64,000 nt of DNA from Streptomyces caatingaensis (GTDB lineage Bacteria > Actinomycetota > Actinomycetes > Streptomycetales > Streptomycetaceae). The stretch's first letter is position 1; each line of letters begins with the position of its first letter. The stretch lies in assembly GCF_001187435.1 (NCBI RefSeq), contig NZ_LFXA01000009.1, forward strand, positions 434,001 to 498,000. The letters are read 5' to 3'. Both the position numbers and the translations under genes were made by a program. A model generated the notes under the pieces. That model was not told where the DNA came from. It saw only the letters and a list, made by a program, of their open reading frames with translations, and did not search any database. Below, one piece after another: positions 1-7,983 of the stretch.

Positions 1-1
1 G

Positions 2-361
2 GCGGCGGCTCTGCTGGGCGCGGCGGCGGCGCTGCCGGGGGCGGCGGGCTCCTGGCCGGGGGCCCTGCTGGGCGGCGCGGCCCTCGGCGGCGCCTACCTC
101 CTGCTCTTCCTGGCCCACCCGGCCGGCATGGGCTTCGGGGACGTGAAGCTCGCACTGGGGCTGGGCCTGATCCTCGGCTGGTACGGCTGGGGCGTGCTGA
201 TACTCGGCGGCCTCGCGGGACTGCTCCTCGCCTCGGCCTACGGAATGACCCTGCTGCTCACCCGGCGGGCGGGCCGTGGCGCCACGATGGCCCTGGGCCC
301 CTTCCTGGTGGCAGGGGCCTGGGCGGGGGTGCTGGCGGGCGGCTGGGCGGTACGCCCGTGA
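2..361 (+). CDS. A24-family prepilin peptidase, C-terminal part
   Basis: The start lies beyond the window edge. The visible 119 codons encode hydrophobic, membrane-spanning sequence with the motif GFGDVKLA (from about base 131). This is the second aspartate (GD) motif of type IV prepilin leader peptidases (A24), integral membrane aspartic proteases that cut the positively charged leader from prepilins or Tad/Flp pilins. After the motif come further helices rich in Gly, Leu and Ala, and the reading frame ends at TGA 359-361. I cannot see the N-terminal methylase-like part or the first Asp, so I cannot tell a full TadV/CpaA-type enzyme from a longer PilD-type one. Pilin or secretion genes would be expected upstream. 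Confidence 0.8.
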   Translation, partial: AAALLGAAAALPGAAGSWPGALLGGAALGGAYLLLFLAHPAGMGFGDVKLALGLGLILGWYGWGVLILGGLAGLLLASAYGMTLLLTRRAGRGATMALGPFLVAGAWAGVLAGGWAVRP

Positions 362-384
362 GACGCGTTCGCGCGGATGGCCCT

Positions 385-459
385 GGCCGGACGGCGGGCG
401 CAACCCGGCCGGATGGCGGGCGCAACCCGGCCGGAAGGCGGACGCAACCCGGCCGGAAG
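385..459. repeat. Three tandem 22-bp repeats downstream of the prepilin peptidase
   Basis: Units at 385-406, 407-428 and 429-450 each begin GGCCGGA and end GCAACCC, differing at only two positions. A fourth, partial unit follows at 451-459. There are no spacers, so this is not CRISPR. It lies just after the peptidase stop codon and runs straight into the palindrome at 483-516. Confidence 0.85.
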
Positions 460-482
460 CGGTCGGATCGGGCCGGACCCGT

Positions 483-516
483 CCGATCCCGTCCGGACCG
501 GTCCGGACGGGATCGG
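483..516. other. Perfect 34-bp palindrome
   Basis: The sequence runs CCGATCCCGTCCGGACC at 483-499 and continues as its exact reverse complement to 516, with no loop and no mismatch. As RNA it would form a very stable hairpin. There is no T-run after it, so a classical intrinsic terminator is not certain; a factor-binding site or an L-shaped Streptomyces terminator is possible. It lies 122 bases after the peptidase stop codon. Confidence 0.85.
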
Positions 517-667
517 AGCGGTGCAGTTCGTGCGACGCGGGGAGCGACGAAACCGTCACGGAGCAGCATCGGCGTCAAGTCGGCGATGACTTTGCGCAAC
601 ATTTTCGACGAATCCCGGAGGGCCCCTCCGGCGGTGTCGGCCGGCCGGCCGGTTCTACACTGTAGGC

Positions 668-862
668 CCAGCGCTGAAGCGGTTTTGCGGGGTTTCGCAA
701 CCCCTCCCGAAGCCCCCATTTCAAGATCAACAACCCTGGCGGGAGTCAGCTTCGCGCGCCGCGTCACCCTTGTCGATGCATGAAGTACCCCCTCCGACCG
801 GTTATGGTGGAAACCCCCCCTCGGGCCGGTCCGTATCCCCCCCACGGACCGGCCCGTTTTTC
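668..862 (+). ncRNA. Candidate small RNA with its own promoter and terminator
   Basis: No convincing coding sequence occupies 362-968. A TACACT hexamer at 656-661 fits a -10 box, although no good -35 box is visible. A strong hairpin with a T-run ends at 862. A transcript from about 668 to 862 would be roughly 195 nt. Inside it, GGGGTT (689-694) can pair locally with AACCCC (699-704), or GGGGTTTC (689-696) can pair at long range with GAAACCCC (810-817), which suggests alternative folds. Length and isolation resemble a 6S-type or other regulatory RNA, but I see no diagnostic motif and do not name it. The hairpin could instead simply end transcripts of the flanking genes. Confidence 0.35.
823..862 (+). 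terminator. Intrinsic terminator hairpin
   Basis: GGGCCGGTCCGT (823-834) pairs with ACGGACCGGCCC (844-855) across a 9-nt C-rich loop and is followed by GTTTTTC. It sits between the rightward peptidase region and the leftward reductase gene. The T-run serves the + strand. Confidence 0.8.
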
Positions 863-968
863 TTGGGGCGATGTCACGCTCCGTAGGAATCCGTGCGACT
901 CCGCGCAGGTATCGCGCAAGAACCTTGCGGTTCCCAGCCCGATCCGTTCGCAACGGGACGGGAACGGG

Positions 969-2009
969 CTAGGAATCGCCCCGGCGCGCCCAGATGTTGA
1001 CCCCCTCCGTGCTCACGGCCAGCGCGTCGATCTCGGCCAGCTCCTCCTTGGAGAGCTCCGGCCCGGCCAGGGCGGCCACATTGGCCTCCAGCTGGGCCAC
1101 GCTCGACGCCCCGGTCAGGGCGGAGGTCATGCGCTCGTCCCGCAGGACCCAGACCAGGGCCAGCTGGGCGAGGGACTGCCCGCGCCGGGCGGCGATGTCG
1201 TTGAGCCCGCGCAGCCGGCGGACGACGTCCTCGGTGAGCAGCGCGGGGTCCAGCGACTTGCCCTGGGCGGCGCGCGAGCCCTCCGGCACACCGTGCAGGT
1301 ACTTGTCGGTGAGCAGCCCCTGGGCGAGCGGCGCGAAGGCGATGCAGCCCATGCCCTCCTCCTCCAGGGCGTCGAGCAGCGCGTCGTCCTCGGTCCAGCG
1401 GTTGATCATCGAGTAGGAGGGCTGGTGGATCAGCGCCGGGACGCCCATGGCGCGCAGCAGCCGGGCCGCCTCCCGGGTCTGCTCGGCGCTGTACGAGGAG
1501 ACCCCGGCGTAGAGCGCCTTGCCCTGCTGGACGGCGGACGCGAGCGCGCCCATCGTCTCCTCCAGCGGAGTGTGCGGGTCGAAGCGGTGCGAGTAGAAGA
1601 TGTCCACGTAGTCGACGCCCATGCGCCTCAGCGAGGCGTCGAGTGACGAGAGCAGGTACTTGCGCGAGCCCCACTCCCCGTACGGGCCCGGGTGCATCAG
1701 ATAGCCGGCCTTGGTGGAGAGCACCAGTTCGTCCCGGTAGGGCCGGAAGTCCTGTGCGAACACCTTGCCGAAGTTGAGTTCGGCGGAACCGGGCGGCGGG
1801 CCGTAGTTGTTGGCCAGATCGAAGTGGGTGACGCCCAGGTCGAAGGCGCGGCGCAGGATGGCGCGCTGGGAGTCGAGGGTGCGGTCGTCCCCGAAGTTGT
1901 GCCACAGTCCCAGGGAGAGGGCGGGCAGTTTGAGGCCGCTCCGGCCGCTGCGCCGGTACTCCATGGTGTCGTAGCGCGTTTCGGCCGCGAGGTAGCGCGA
2001 ATCGGTCAT
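969..2009 (-). CDS. Aldo/keto reductase, L-glyceraldehyde-3-phosphate reductase type (YghZ/Gpr-like)
   Basis: A 346-residue cytosolic NADPH-dependent (β/α)8 oxidoreductase. From MEYRRSGRSGLKLPALSLG onward it resembles E. coli YghZ, which reduces L-glyceraldehyde 3-phosphate and methylglyoxal. The AKR tetrad is visible: Asp in FDLANNYG, the Tyr of NNYG, Lys in STKAGY and His in IFYSHRFD. The frame stays open further upstream to 2174, but that would run into the divergent cis-prenyltransferase gene and lacks AKR similarity. The ATG at 2009 gives the usual family length. No clear Shine-Dalgarno sequence precedes it and a TATCAC/GATAGT-like stretch lies close by, so leaderless translation is plausible. 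Substrate assignment rests on family resemblance only. Confidence 0.85.
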   Translation of the reverse strand: MTDSRYLAAETRYDTMEYRRSGRSGLKLPALSLGLWHNFGDDRTLDSQRAILRRAFDLGVTHFDLANNYGPPPGSAELNFGKVFAQDFRPYRDELVLSTKAGYLMHPGPYGEWGSRKYLLSSLDASLRRMGVDYVDIFYSHRFDPHTPLEETMGALASAVQQGKALYAGVSSYSAEQTREAARLLRAMGVPALIHQPSYSMINRWTEDDALLDALEEEGMGCIAFAPLAQGLLTDKYLHGVPEGSRAAQGKSLDPALLTEDVVRRLRGLNDIAARRGQSLAQLALVWVLRDERMTSALTGASSVAQLEANVAALAGPELSKEELAEIDALAVSTEGVNIWARRGDS

Positions 2010-2137
2010 GTGGCCACTGACTATCACGCTCCGGTGACAGGCCGAGTTGGGTTCCCGCGACACGCTGGCAGTAATGTGGCCGCCTCGGGCGACCGCGATG
2101 TGGCGGGGAACCGCAGTGGCATGGAGGGGCTGGAAAC

Positions 2138-2899
2138 GTGAAGTTGCGCGACCTGGTGTACAGGCTCTACGCACGCCGGGTGGAAGGCCGCCTCGACCAT
2201 GCCCAGGTCCCCAAGCACATCGGCGTCATCCTCGACGGCAACCGCCGCTGGGCCCGCGCCGACGGCCGGACGACCGAGCAGGGCCACCAGGCCGGCGCGG
2301 ACAAGATCAGTGAACTCCTCGGCTGGTGCGACGAGACGGACGTCGAGGTCGTCACCCTCTGGCTGCTCTCCACCGACAACCTGGACCGCCCCGCCAAGGA
2401 ACTCAAGCCGCTCCTCGGCATCATCGAGAACACCGTCCGCGGCCTCGCGGCGGACGGCCGCTGGCGCGTCCACCACGTCGGCCAGCTCGACCTGCTCCCG
2501 CCCGAGACGCAGACCGTGCTCAAGGAGGCCGAGCAGGACACCCTCGGCGTCAAGGGGATACTGGTCAACGTCGCGGTGGGCTACGGCGGGCGGCAGGAAA
2601 TCGCCGACGCGGTCCGCTCGCTGGTCCTGGAGGCCGCCGAGAACGGCTCGACCTTCGAGGAGCTCGCCGAGCGCGTCGACATCGACCACATCACCAAGCA
2701 CCTCTACACGCGCGGCCAGCCCGACCCCGACCTGATCATCCGCACCAGCGGCGAACAGCGGCTCTCCGGCTTCATGCTCTGGCAGAGCGCGCACTCCGAG
2801 TACTACTTCTGCGAGGTCTTCTGGCCGGCCTTCCGCAAGGTCGACTTCCTGCGCGCCCTGCGCGACTACGCGGCGCGCCACCGCCGCTACGGCTACTGA
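2138..2899 (+). CDS. uppS: Isoprenyl transferase (cis-prenyl / undecaprenyl diphosphate synthase family)
   Basis: A 253-residue soluble enzyme that condenses isopentenyl diphosphate onto an allylic primer in cis, giving polyprenyl diphosphate for the lipid carrier of peptidoglycan synthesis. The family start HIGVILDGNRRWAR carries the Mg-binding Asp (about residue 33). The C-terminal signature DLIIRTSGEQRLSGFMLWQ and the final aromatic segment are intact. It starts at GTG 2138 with a GGAGGGG ribosome site at 2124-2130. Streptomyces commonly carries more than one such enzyme, so chain length (C15, C50 or C55) cannot be read from the sequence. It is divergent from the aldo/keto reductase and separated from phoH by about 500 bases. 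Confidence 0.9.
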   Translation: MKLRDLVYRLYARRVEGRLDHAQVPKHIGVILDGNRRWARADGRTTEQGHQAGADKISELLGWCDETDVEVVTLWLLSTDNLDRPAKELKPLLGIIENTVRGLAADGRWRVHHVGQLDLLPPETQTVLKEAEQDTLGVKGILVNVAVGYGGRQEIADAVRSLVLEAAENGSTFEELAERVDIDHITKHLYTRGQPDPDLIIRTSGEQRLSGFMLWQSAHSEYYFCEVFWPAFRKVDFLRALRDYAARHRRYGY

Positions 2900-3401
2900 G
2901 CCCACCCGCCCGGCAGTTGGGCGGTGCGTGACGATGCGGCCCGCCGGACGCCGGTCCGGCCGCCTCCGCCCCGCACCCGCGCCGGAGCCCGCGCACACCC
3001 CGTCACCGCCCGCGCCGCGCAGGTGCGCAGGTCACTTGCCCGGTGCGCGCGCCCCGGCGGCGCGGCCCACGGGCCGTACAGAGATCGTTCGTTCACCTGC
3101 GCGTCGCATATGCCGTTGCATGGTCAAGCGCTTCGGCGGGAATATCCCCTCCAGGCCGACGGTCGGCCCAATGACCGTCGCTCTGCCAGCGGACGGCATG
3201 GGGCCGTCCGCCCGGGAGGCCCTTTGCACAACGGACGAGGCCCGCGACGGCCGGGCGGTGCGGCCCGGCCCCCCGGGGTCCGTCGTGTGCGTGACGCGGC
3301 CGGGCCGCCGCGGACCGGCGGCCGGCCCCCAGGGCGTGTGACCCGGTCTTCCCCGCGACGCAGTCGCGTCCACACCTCTCCCCGAGGGGGTTCGTGCACC
3401 C
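2900..3401. other. 502-bp gene-free gap upstream of phoH
   Basis: Extremely G+C-rich, and I see no credible gene on either strand. A less G+C-rich patch around 3081-3150 holds a GCATATGC palindrome (3106-3113) and a TTGCAT...AATATC pair with wide (19-nt) spacing. This could be the phoH promoter, which would leave a long leader of more than 230 nt. No riboswitch was recognised. Confidence 0.4.
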
Positions 3402-4724
3402 GTGGTGACCAGCAAGAAGCGCCGTGAGAACGACCGGCGCACCTATGTCCTCGACACCAGCGTCCTGCTGGCGGATCCAGGCGCGATGTGCCGCTTCGAG
3501 GAGCACGAGGTCGTGCTGCCCGTCGTCGTGGTCACGGAGTTGGAGGCCAAGAGGCATCACCCGGAGCTCGGTTACTTCGCCCGCAAGGCGCTGCGCCTGC
3601 TGGACGAGTACCGGGTGCAGTACGGCCGGCTGGACGCGCCGATCCCCATCGGGGAGCTCGGCGGCAGCCTGCGGGTCGAGCTGAACCACTCGGACCCGGG
3701 CATACTCCCCGTCGGCTTCCGCCTGGGGGACAACGACTCGCGCATCCTCGCGGTCGCCCGCAACCTCCAGGCCGAGGGCTACGACGTCACGGTCGTCTCC
3801 AAGGACCTGCCGCTGCGCATCAAGGCGTCGTCGGTGGGGCTGGCCGCCGAGGAGTACCGCGCCGAGTGGGCCGTCACGGACTCCGGCTGGACGGGGATGG
3901 CGGAGCTGACCGTCACCGCCGACCAGGTGGACGAACTGTTCGCGGCCGAACGGACCTTCGTGCCGGAGGCGGCCGAACTGCCCGTGCACACGGGTCTGGT
4001 GCTCCAGTCCGAGCGCGGCAAGGCACTGGGCCGGGTGGCGGCGGACGGCACGGTGCGGCTGGTGCGCGGCGACCGCGAGGCGTTCGGCATCCACGGGCGC
4101 AGCGCCGAGCAGCGCATCGCGCTGGATCTGCTGCTGGACCCGGAGGTCGGCATCGTCTCGATGGGCGGCCGGGCCGGTACGGGCAAGTCGGCGCTGGCGC
4201 TGTGCGCGGGGCTGGAGGCGGTGCTGGAGCGCCGGCAGCACCGCAAGGTGATGGTGTTCCGGCCGTTGTACGCCGTGGGCGGGCAGGAGTTGGGGTACCT
4301 GCCGGGCAGCGAGGCGGAGAAGATGAGCCCGTGGGCCCAGGCGGTCTTCGACACCCTGTCGGCGGTGACGACGGCGGAGGTGATCGAGGAGGTCGTCGGG
4401 CGCGGCATGCTGGAGGTGCTGCCGCTCACCCACATCCGCGGGCGGTCGCTGCACGACGCGTTCGTGATCGTCGACGAGGCCCAGTCGCTGGAACGAAACG
4501 TTCTTCTCACGGTGCTGTCGCGGATCGGCGCCAACTCGCGGGTGGTGCTGACCCATGACGTGGCGCAGCGCGACAACCTGCGGGTGGGCCGCTACGACGG
4601 GGTCGTCGCCGTGGTGGAGAAGCTGAAGGGCCATCCGCTCTTCTCCCATGTGACGCTGACGCGTTCGGAGCGTTCGCCGGTCGCGGCGCTGGTGACCGAG
4701 ATGCTGGAGGACGGCCGCATCTGA
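3402..4724 (+). CDS. PhoH2: PIN-domain nuclease fused to PhoH ATPase
   Basis: A 440-residue cytosolic protein. Residues about 12-150 form a PIN domain: YVLDTSVLLADP supplies the first acidic residue, TELEAKRHH the second and GDNDSRILAVA the third. Residues about 225-440 form the PhoH P-loop ATPase, with Walker A GGRAGTGKSALA and Walker B FVIVDEAQ. In mycobacteria this fusion (PhoH2) acts as an ATP-driven sequence-specific RNA helicase and ribonuclease, and the same role is inferred here. Start is GTG 3402 behind GAGGGGG; the next codon is also GTG and is equally possible. There is no nearby antitoxin ORF of the PhoAT type, although the gap upstream is long. Confidence 0.9.
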   Translation: MVTSKKRRENDRRTYVLDTSVLLADPGAMCRFEEHEVVLPVVVVTELEAKRHHPELGYFARKALRLLDEYRVQYGRLDAPIPIGELGGSLRVELNHSDPGILPVGFRLGDNDSRILAVARNLQAEGYDVTVVSKDLPLRIKASSVGLAAEEYRAEWAVTDSGWTGMAELTVTADQVDELFAAERTFVPEAAELPVHTGLVLQSERGKALGRVAADGTVRLVRGDREAFGIHGRSAEQRIALDLLLDPEVGIVSMGGRAGTGKSALALCAGLEAVLERRQHRKVMVFRPLYAVGGQELGYLPGSEAEKMSPWAQAVFDTLSAVTTAEVIEEVVGRGMLEVLPLTHIRGRSLHDAFVIVDEAQSLERNVLLTVLSRIGANSRVVLTHDVAQRDNLRVGRYDGVVAVVEKLKGHPLFSHVTLTRSERSPVAALVTEMLEDGRI

Positions 4725-4903
4725 CGGCACGGCGTACGGCCAACAGGGCGCGTGGCAAAGCGAGGGAGCTTAGCCGCGCGCCGTCGTGGTCGCCGCTTTT
4801 TCCGGAAATCCTGTCGGGTAAACGGGATGTGACCTTTCCCACGCAACGCGGAATTGCCTCCGGGCGTCGGGTTGGGGCAGAGTCTGGGTCCTGTCAGGCC
4901 CCG

Positions 4904-4964
4904 CATACGGCACTTGCTCCTCCGGGGGCGTGCGGTACCACCAACTCCACAGCGCTGCCGTATG
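4904..4964 (+). promoter_or_regulatory. Leader-region inverted repeat upstream of the secreted transglycosylase
   Basis: In the 407-bp gap 4725-5131, CATACGGCA (4904-4912) is the exact reverse complement of TGCCGTATG (4956-4964), 43 nt apart. In the leader RNA this would close a large hairpin about 165 nt before the gene. Cell-wall hydrolase genes in Streptomyces are often under c-di-AMP (ydaO) riboswitches, but I do not see the ydaO consensus, so the role is unknown. Confidence 0.4.
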
Positions 4965-5131
4965 CCGCCCGCGTATCGTGCGGACCTCCTCTCCGGAGGC
5001 CCCGCCCGGGCCCGTGCCTCCGGTGACCGGCCGGTCCCGCTCCGCGGGTCCGGAGCAAGCGGAGGCCAGTGCGAGGGGCGCGATCGCGTCCGCGAGGTCA
5101 CCTTGCGCGGGCGATGCTGGAAGGAATGCGT

Positions 5132-5863
5132 GTGAGCCGGATCTCCGTCCGGGGATTCGCCGTGGCCTCCGCCACCGCGGTCACCACCGTCGGCGCCGTC
5201 GTGGGTGTCGCCCAGGGCGACGAACGGGGCAGGACCCCTCACGGAGTCGAGGCGGCCGCCGCCGACACGACACTCCTCGCGGACCTCCCCTCCGGGCACA
5301 ACGTCCAGGTGCAGACCGCCTCGCTGACCCAGCAGGCGGACACGCAGACCGGCGTGGCCCAGACGGCCGCCACCAAGGAGGCCCGGGAGGCCGCGCGCAA
5401 GCAGGCCGCCGAGGACGCCACCGCCAAGAAGGAGGCGGTGGAGGAGGCGAAGAAGAAGGAGGCCGAGGAGGAGGCCAGGAAGAAGGCCGAGGCCGAGCGG
5501 GAGAAGAAGGAAGAGGTCGCGAGCCGCTCCGCCGCCCGCGCCGACGCCGACTTCCCCGTCAAGGGCTCCTACTCCGTCGCCGAGATACAGGCCATGGCCC
5601 GGCAGATCGTGCCGGCCGACCAGTTCCAGTGCTTCAGCAACATCGTGAACAACGAGAGCAGCTGGGACTACACGGCGACCAACGCCTCCTCCGGTGCCTA
5701 CGGCCTCGTCCAGGCGCTGCCCGGCACGAAGATGGAGTCCGCCGGTTCCGACTGGCGCACCAACCCCGCCACCCAGATCAAGTGGGGCCTCAGCTACATG
5801 AACGAGCGCTACCACAGCCCCTGCGGCGCCTGGTCGTTCTGGCAGGCCAACAACTGGTACTGA
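5132..5863 (+). CDS. Secreted lytic transglycosylase-like protein (SLT domain) with coiled coil
   Basis: A 243-residue exported protein. A signal peptide (MSRISVRGFAVASATAV plus hydrophobic stretch) is followed by a linker. A long charged Ala/Lys/Glu coiled coil of repeated EA..KK units (about residues 90-140) leads to a C-terminal lysozyme-like fold of about 80 residues containing NIVNNESSWDYTATN, where the Glu is the probable catalytic residue, then GAYGLVQALPG and WGLSYMNERY. It probably cleaves peptidoglycan glycan strands during growth. GTG 5132 sits 6 nt after GGAAGGA and is preferred; ATG 5126 is too close to that ribosome site. A strong terminator follows. Confidence 0.85.
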   Translation: MSRISVRGFAVASATAVTTVGAVVGVAQGDERGRTPHGVEAAAADTTLLADLPSGHNVQVQTASLTQQADTQTGVAQTAATKEAREAARKQAAEDATAKKEAVEEAKKKEAEEEARKKAEAEREKKEEVASRSAARADADFPVKGSYSVAEIQAMARQIVPADQFQCFSNIVNNESSWDYTATNASSGAYGLVQALPGTKMESAGSDWRTNPATQIKWGLSYMNERYHSPCGAWSFWQANNWY

Positions 5864-5884
5864 GCGTCTTCCGCGCTCCCGGCG

Positions 5885-5914
5885 AAGCCCCCGACGCAAC
5901 CGTCGGGGGCTTTC
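5885..5914 (+). terminator. Intrinsic terminator
   Basis: AAGCCCCCGACG (5885-5896) pairs exactly with CGTCGGGGGCTT (5901-5912) around a CAAC loop and runs into TTTCC. It lies 21 nt after the transglycosylase stop codon. Confidence 0.9.
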
Positions 5915-6013
5915 CGCTGTCCTCCCCCGGGAATCCTTTCGACCTCGAACGGCCCGGCCCGGGTACGGTTCATCGAGGACGACCGCGGGGGCTGTGGGGG
6001 TAGAGGAAGAGAA

Positions 6014-7354
6014 ATGTCCAGATTGCCACATTGGCTCGATGCCGTGGGCGCGGGCCTGACGCGGCTCTCCCGGCGCCTCGACGAGCGCAGGGCGCGCACC
6101 GAGGCGGAGGACGCCCTGCCCGACTGGGCGCGGCCGGCCCCCGGCGAGCACACCGCGCCGAGCCCCGCCGCGCCCGAGGAGCCGGCGCCCCCGGCCGGCC
6201 CGCCGTCCGGGGCGGACGAGCCGTCCGGACCCCCCGCCGCCGCGTCCGCACCCGTGCCCCCGCACGCACCGCCGCGGCCCGACCCGGTCGCCGCCGTCCC
6301 GTGGGGCGTGCGCGTCGCGGCCGAGGCGGGCTGGCGGCTGCTGGTGCTGGCGGGAACGCTGTGGGTGCTGATGCGTGTGATCAGCGCGGTACAGCTGGTG
6401 GTGCTCGCCTTCGTCGCGGGCCTGCTCATCACGGCCCTGCTCCAGCCGACCGTCGCCGCGCTCAAACGGCGGGGCGTCCACCGGGGGCTGGCCACGGCCC
6501 TGACGTTCATCTCCGGCTTCGTCGTCATGGGGCTGATCGGCTGGTTCGTGGTGTGGCAGGTCATGGACAACACCGACAACCTGTCCCGCCAGCTCGAACA
6601 GGGCCTCCGCGACCTCAAGGAATGGCTGCGTACCAGCCCGTTCCACGTCACTCAGGAGCAGATCGACAACGTCACGGACAACCTCACCCACGCCCTCCGG
6701 TCCAACACGGAGGAGATCACCTCGGCCGGCATAGAGGGCGTCCAGGTCATCATCGAGACCCTGACCGGCATCGTCCTGGCGATGTTCACCACGCTCTTCC
6801 TGCTCTACGACGGGCCGAAGATCTGGCGCTGGGTGCTCAAGCTCGTGCCGAGCGCGGCGCGCGAGGGGGTGGCGGGCGCGGGGCCGCGCGCGTGGGCGAC
6901 CCTCACCGCCTATGTGCGCGGCACGGTGATCGTGGCGATGATCGACGCGATCTGCATCGGTATCGGGCTGTACTTCCTGAAGGTGCCGATGGCCGTGCCG
7001 CTGGCCGTCTTCATCTTCCTCTTCGCCTTCATCCCGCTGGTCGGCGCGGTGATCTCCGGGGCGCTGGCCGTGGTGGTCGCCCTGGTGACGCAGGGCCCGT
7101 TCACCGCCGCGATGGCGCTGGTGGTCGTGCTCGCCGTGCAGCAGATCGAGGGGCACGTGCTCCAGCCGTTCATCCTCGGCCGCGCCGTGCGGGTGCACCC
7201 GCTGGCGGTCGTCCTGTCGGTGGCGGCGGGCGGCATGGTCGCGGGCATCGGCGGCGCGGTCGTGGCGGTGCCGCTGGTCGCGGTGACCAACACGGTGGTC
7301 GGCTATCTGCGGGCGTACGGCCGGGGCGAGGTCCCGGGCGAGCGGGTCCGGTAG
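6014..7354 (+). CDS. AI-2E transporter (TqsA/PerM) family membrane protein
   Basis: A 446-residue integral membrane protein. Residues 1-95 are a hydrophilic Pro/Ala-rich cytoplasmic tail. About eight membrane helices follow in the family pattern: paired N-terminal helices, a soluble central segment (about 190-250) and a C-terminal block around FLFAFIPLVGAVISGALAVVVA and QQIEGHVLQPFILGRAV, the family signature. Members export diverse small molecules or ions; despite the name most have nothing to do with AI-2, and no substrate can be inferred. The ATG follows an AGAGGAAGAG ribosome site. It is a single-gene unit closed by a bidirectional hairpin shared with ahpD. Confidence 0.85.
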   Translation: MSRLPHWLDAVGAGLTRLSRRLDERRARTEAEDALPDWARPAPGEHTAPSPAAPEEPAPPAGPPSGADEPSGPPAAASAPVPPHAPPRPDPVAAVPWGVRVAAEAGWRLLVLAGTLWVLMRVISAVQLVVLAFVAGLLITALLQPTVAALKRRGVHRGLATALTFISGFVVMGLIGWFVVWQVMDNTDNLSRQLEQGLRDLKEWLRTSPFHVTQEQIDNVTDNLTHALRSNTEEITSAGIEGVQVIIETLTGIVLAMFTTLFLLYDGPKIWRWVLKLVPSAAREGVAGAGPRAWATLTAYVRGTVIVAMIDAICIGIGLYFLKVPMAVPLAVFIFLFAFIPLVGAVISGALAVVVALVTQGPFTAAMALVVVLAVQQIEGHVLQPFILGRAVRVHPLAVVLSVAAGGMVAGIGGAVVAVPLVAVTNTVVGYLRAYGRGEVPGERVR

Positions 7355-7363
7355 CCGCAGGAC

Positions 7364-7419
7364 GAACGACGGCGGCCCGTCGGCCTGTTGATCAACAGAC
7401 CGACGGGCCGCCGTCGTTC
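7364..7419. terminator. Large bidirectional terminator, 20-bp stem
   Basis: A 20-bp arm at 7364-7383 (GAACGACGGCGG...) is the exact reverse complement of 7400-7419. The 16-nt interior itself contains CTGTTGATCAACAG, a second perfect palindrome, so the whole forms one extended hairpin. It separates the convergent AI-2E-family gene and ahpD. Confidence 0.9.
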
Positions 7420-7438
7420 ACGCGGGTGCGGGTGCCGG

Positions 7439-7972
7439 TCAGGCAGCCAGCACGGCCTCGGCGTCGAGGGTCGCGCCGACCGCCTGCAGCACCGCGGCGA
7501 TCTTGAAGGCCTCCTGGATCGTCTCGCGGTCCACACCGGCCTTGCGCAGCACCTGCTCGTGCGAGTCGAGGCACATGCCGCAGCCGTTGATGGCCGAGAC
7601 GGCCAGCGACCACAGCTCGAAGTCGGCCTTCTCCACGCCCGGGTTGCCGATGACGTTCATCCGCAGGCCCGCGCGCATCGTGCCGTACTCCGGGTCCGAC
7701 AGCAGGTGCCGGGTCCGGTAGTAGACGTTGTTCATCGCCATGATCGCGGCGGCGGCCTTGGCGGCGGTGTACGCCTCGGGGGAGAGGTTCGCCTTCGCCT
7801 CGGGCTCCAGCTCGCGCAGCACGATCGGCGAGCGGGTCGCGATCGCGCAGGACAGCACGGTGCCCCACAGCTGCTGCTGCGGCAGGTCGGAGTTGCCGAT
7901 GACCGAGCCCAGGTTGAGCTTGAGGTCCTTGGCGTAGTCCGGTATCGCGGACTTCAGTTCATCGAGCGCCAT
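7439..7972 (-). CDS. ahpD: Alkyl hydroperoxide reductase AhpD (thiol-disulfide adaptor)
   Basis: A 177-residue carboxymuconolactone-decarboxylase-fold protein. The active-site motif CGMCLDSH contains Cys131, Cys134 and His138, plus the upstream Glu expected of the AhpD proton relay. In actinobacteria AhpD passes electrons from the lipoamide system to AhpC and has weak peroxidase activity itself. It lies 11 nt downstream of ahpC on the same strand, so the two form one transcript read from the ahpC/oxyR intergenic region and ending in the large hairpin at 7364-7419. Start is ATG 7972 and the length is normal. Confidence 0.95.
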   Translation of the reverse strand: MALDELKSAIPDYAKDLKLNLGSVIGNSDLPQQQLWGTVLSCAIATRSPIVLRELEPEAKANLSPEAYTAAKAAAAIMAMNNVYYRTRHLLSDPEYGTMRAGLRMNVIGNPGVEKADFELWSLAVSAINGCGMCLDSHEQVLRKAGVDRETIQEAFKIAAVLQAVGATLDAEAVLAA

Positions 7973-7983
7973 GGTGGATCAGC

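Noticed and set aside
385..459. CRISPR-like short repeats
   Set aside because: Units are contiguous with no spacers, and no cas genes are in view.
668..862. Naming the candidate small RNA as 6S RNA
   Set aside because: Length fits, but I could not show the closed stem and central bubble, and the neighbouring genes are not the ones I associate with the Streptomyces 6S locus.
4725..5131. c-di-AMP (ydaO) riboswitch before the transglycosylase gene
   Set aside because: Expected from gene context, but the conserved ydaO sequence blocks are not visible.
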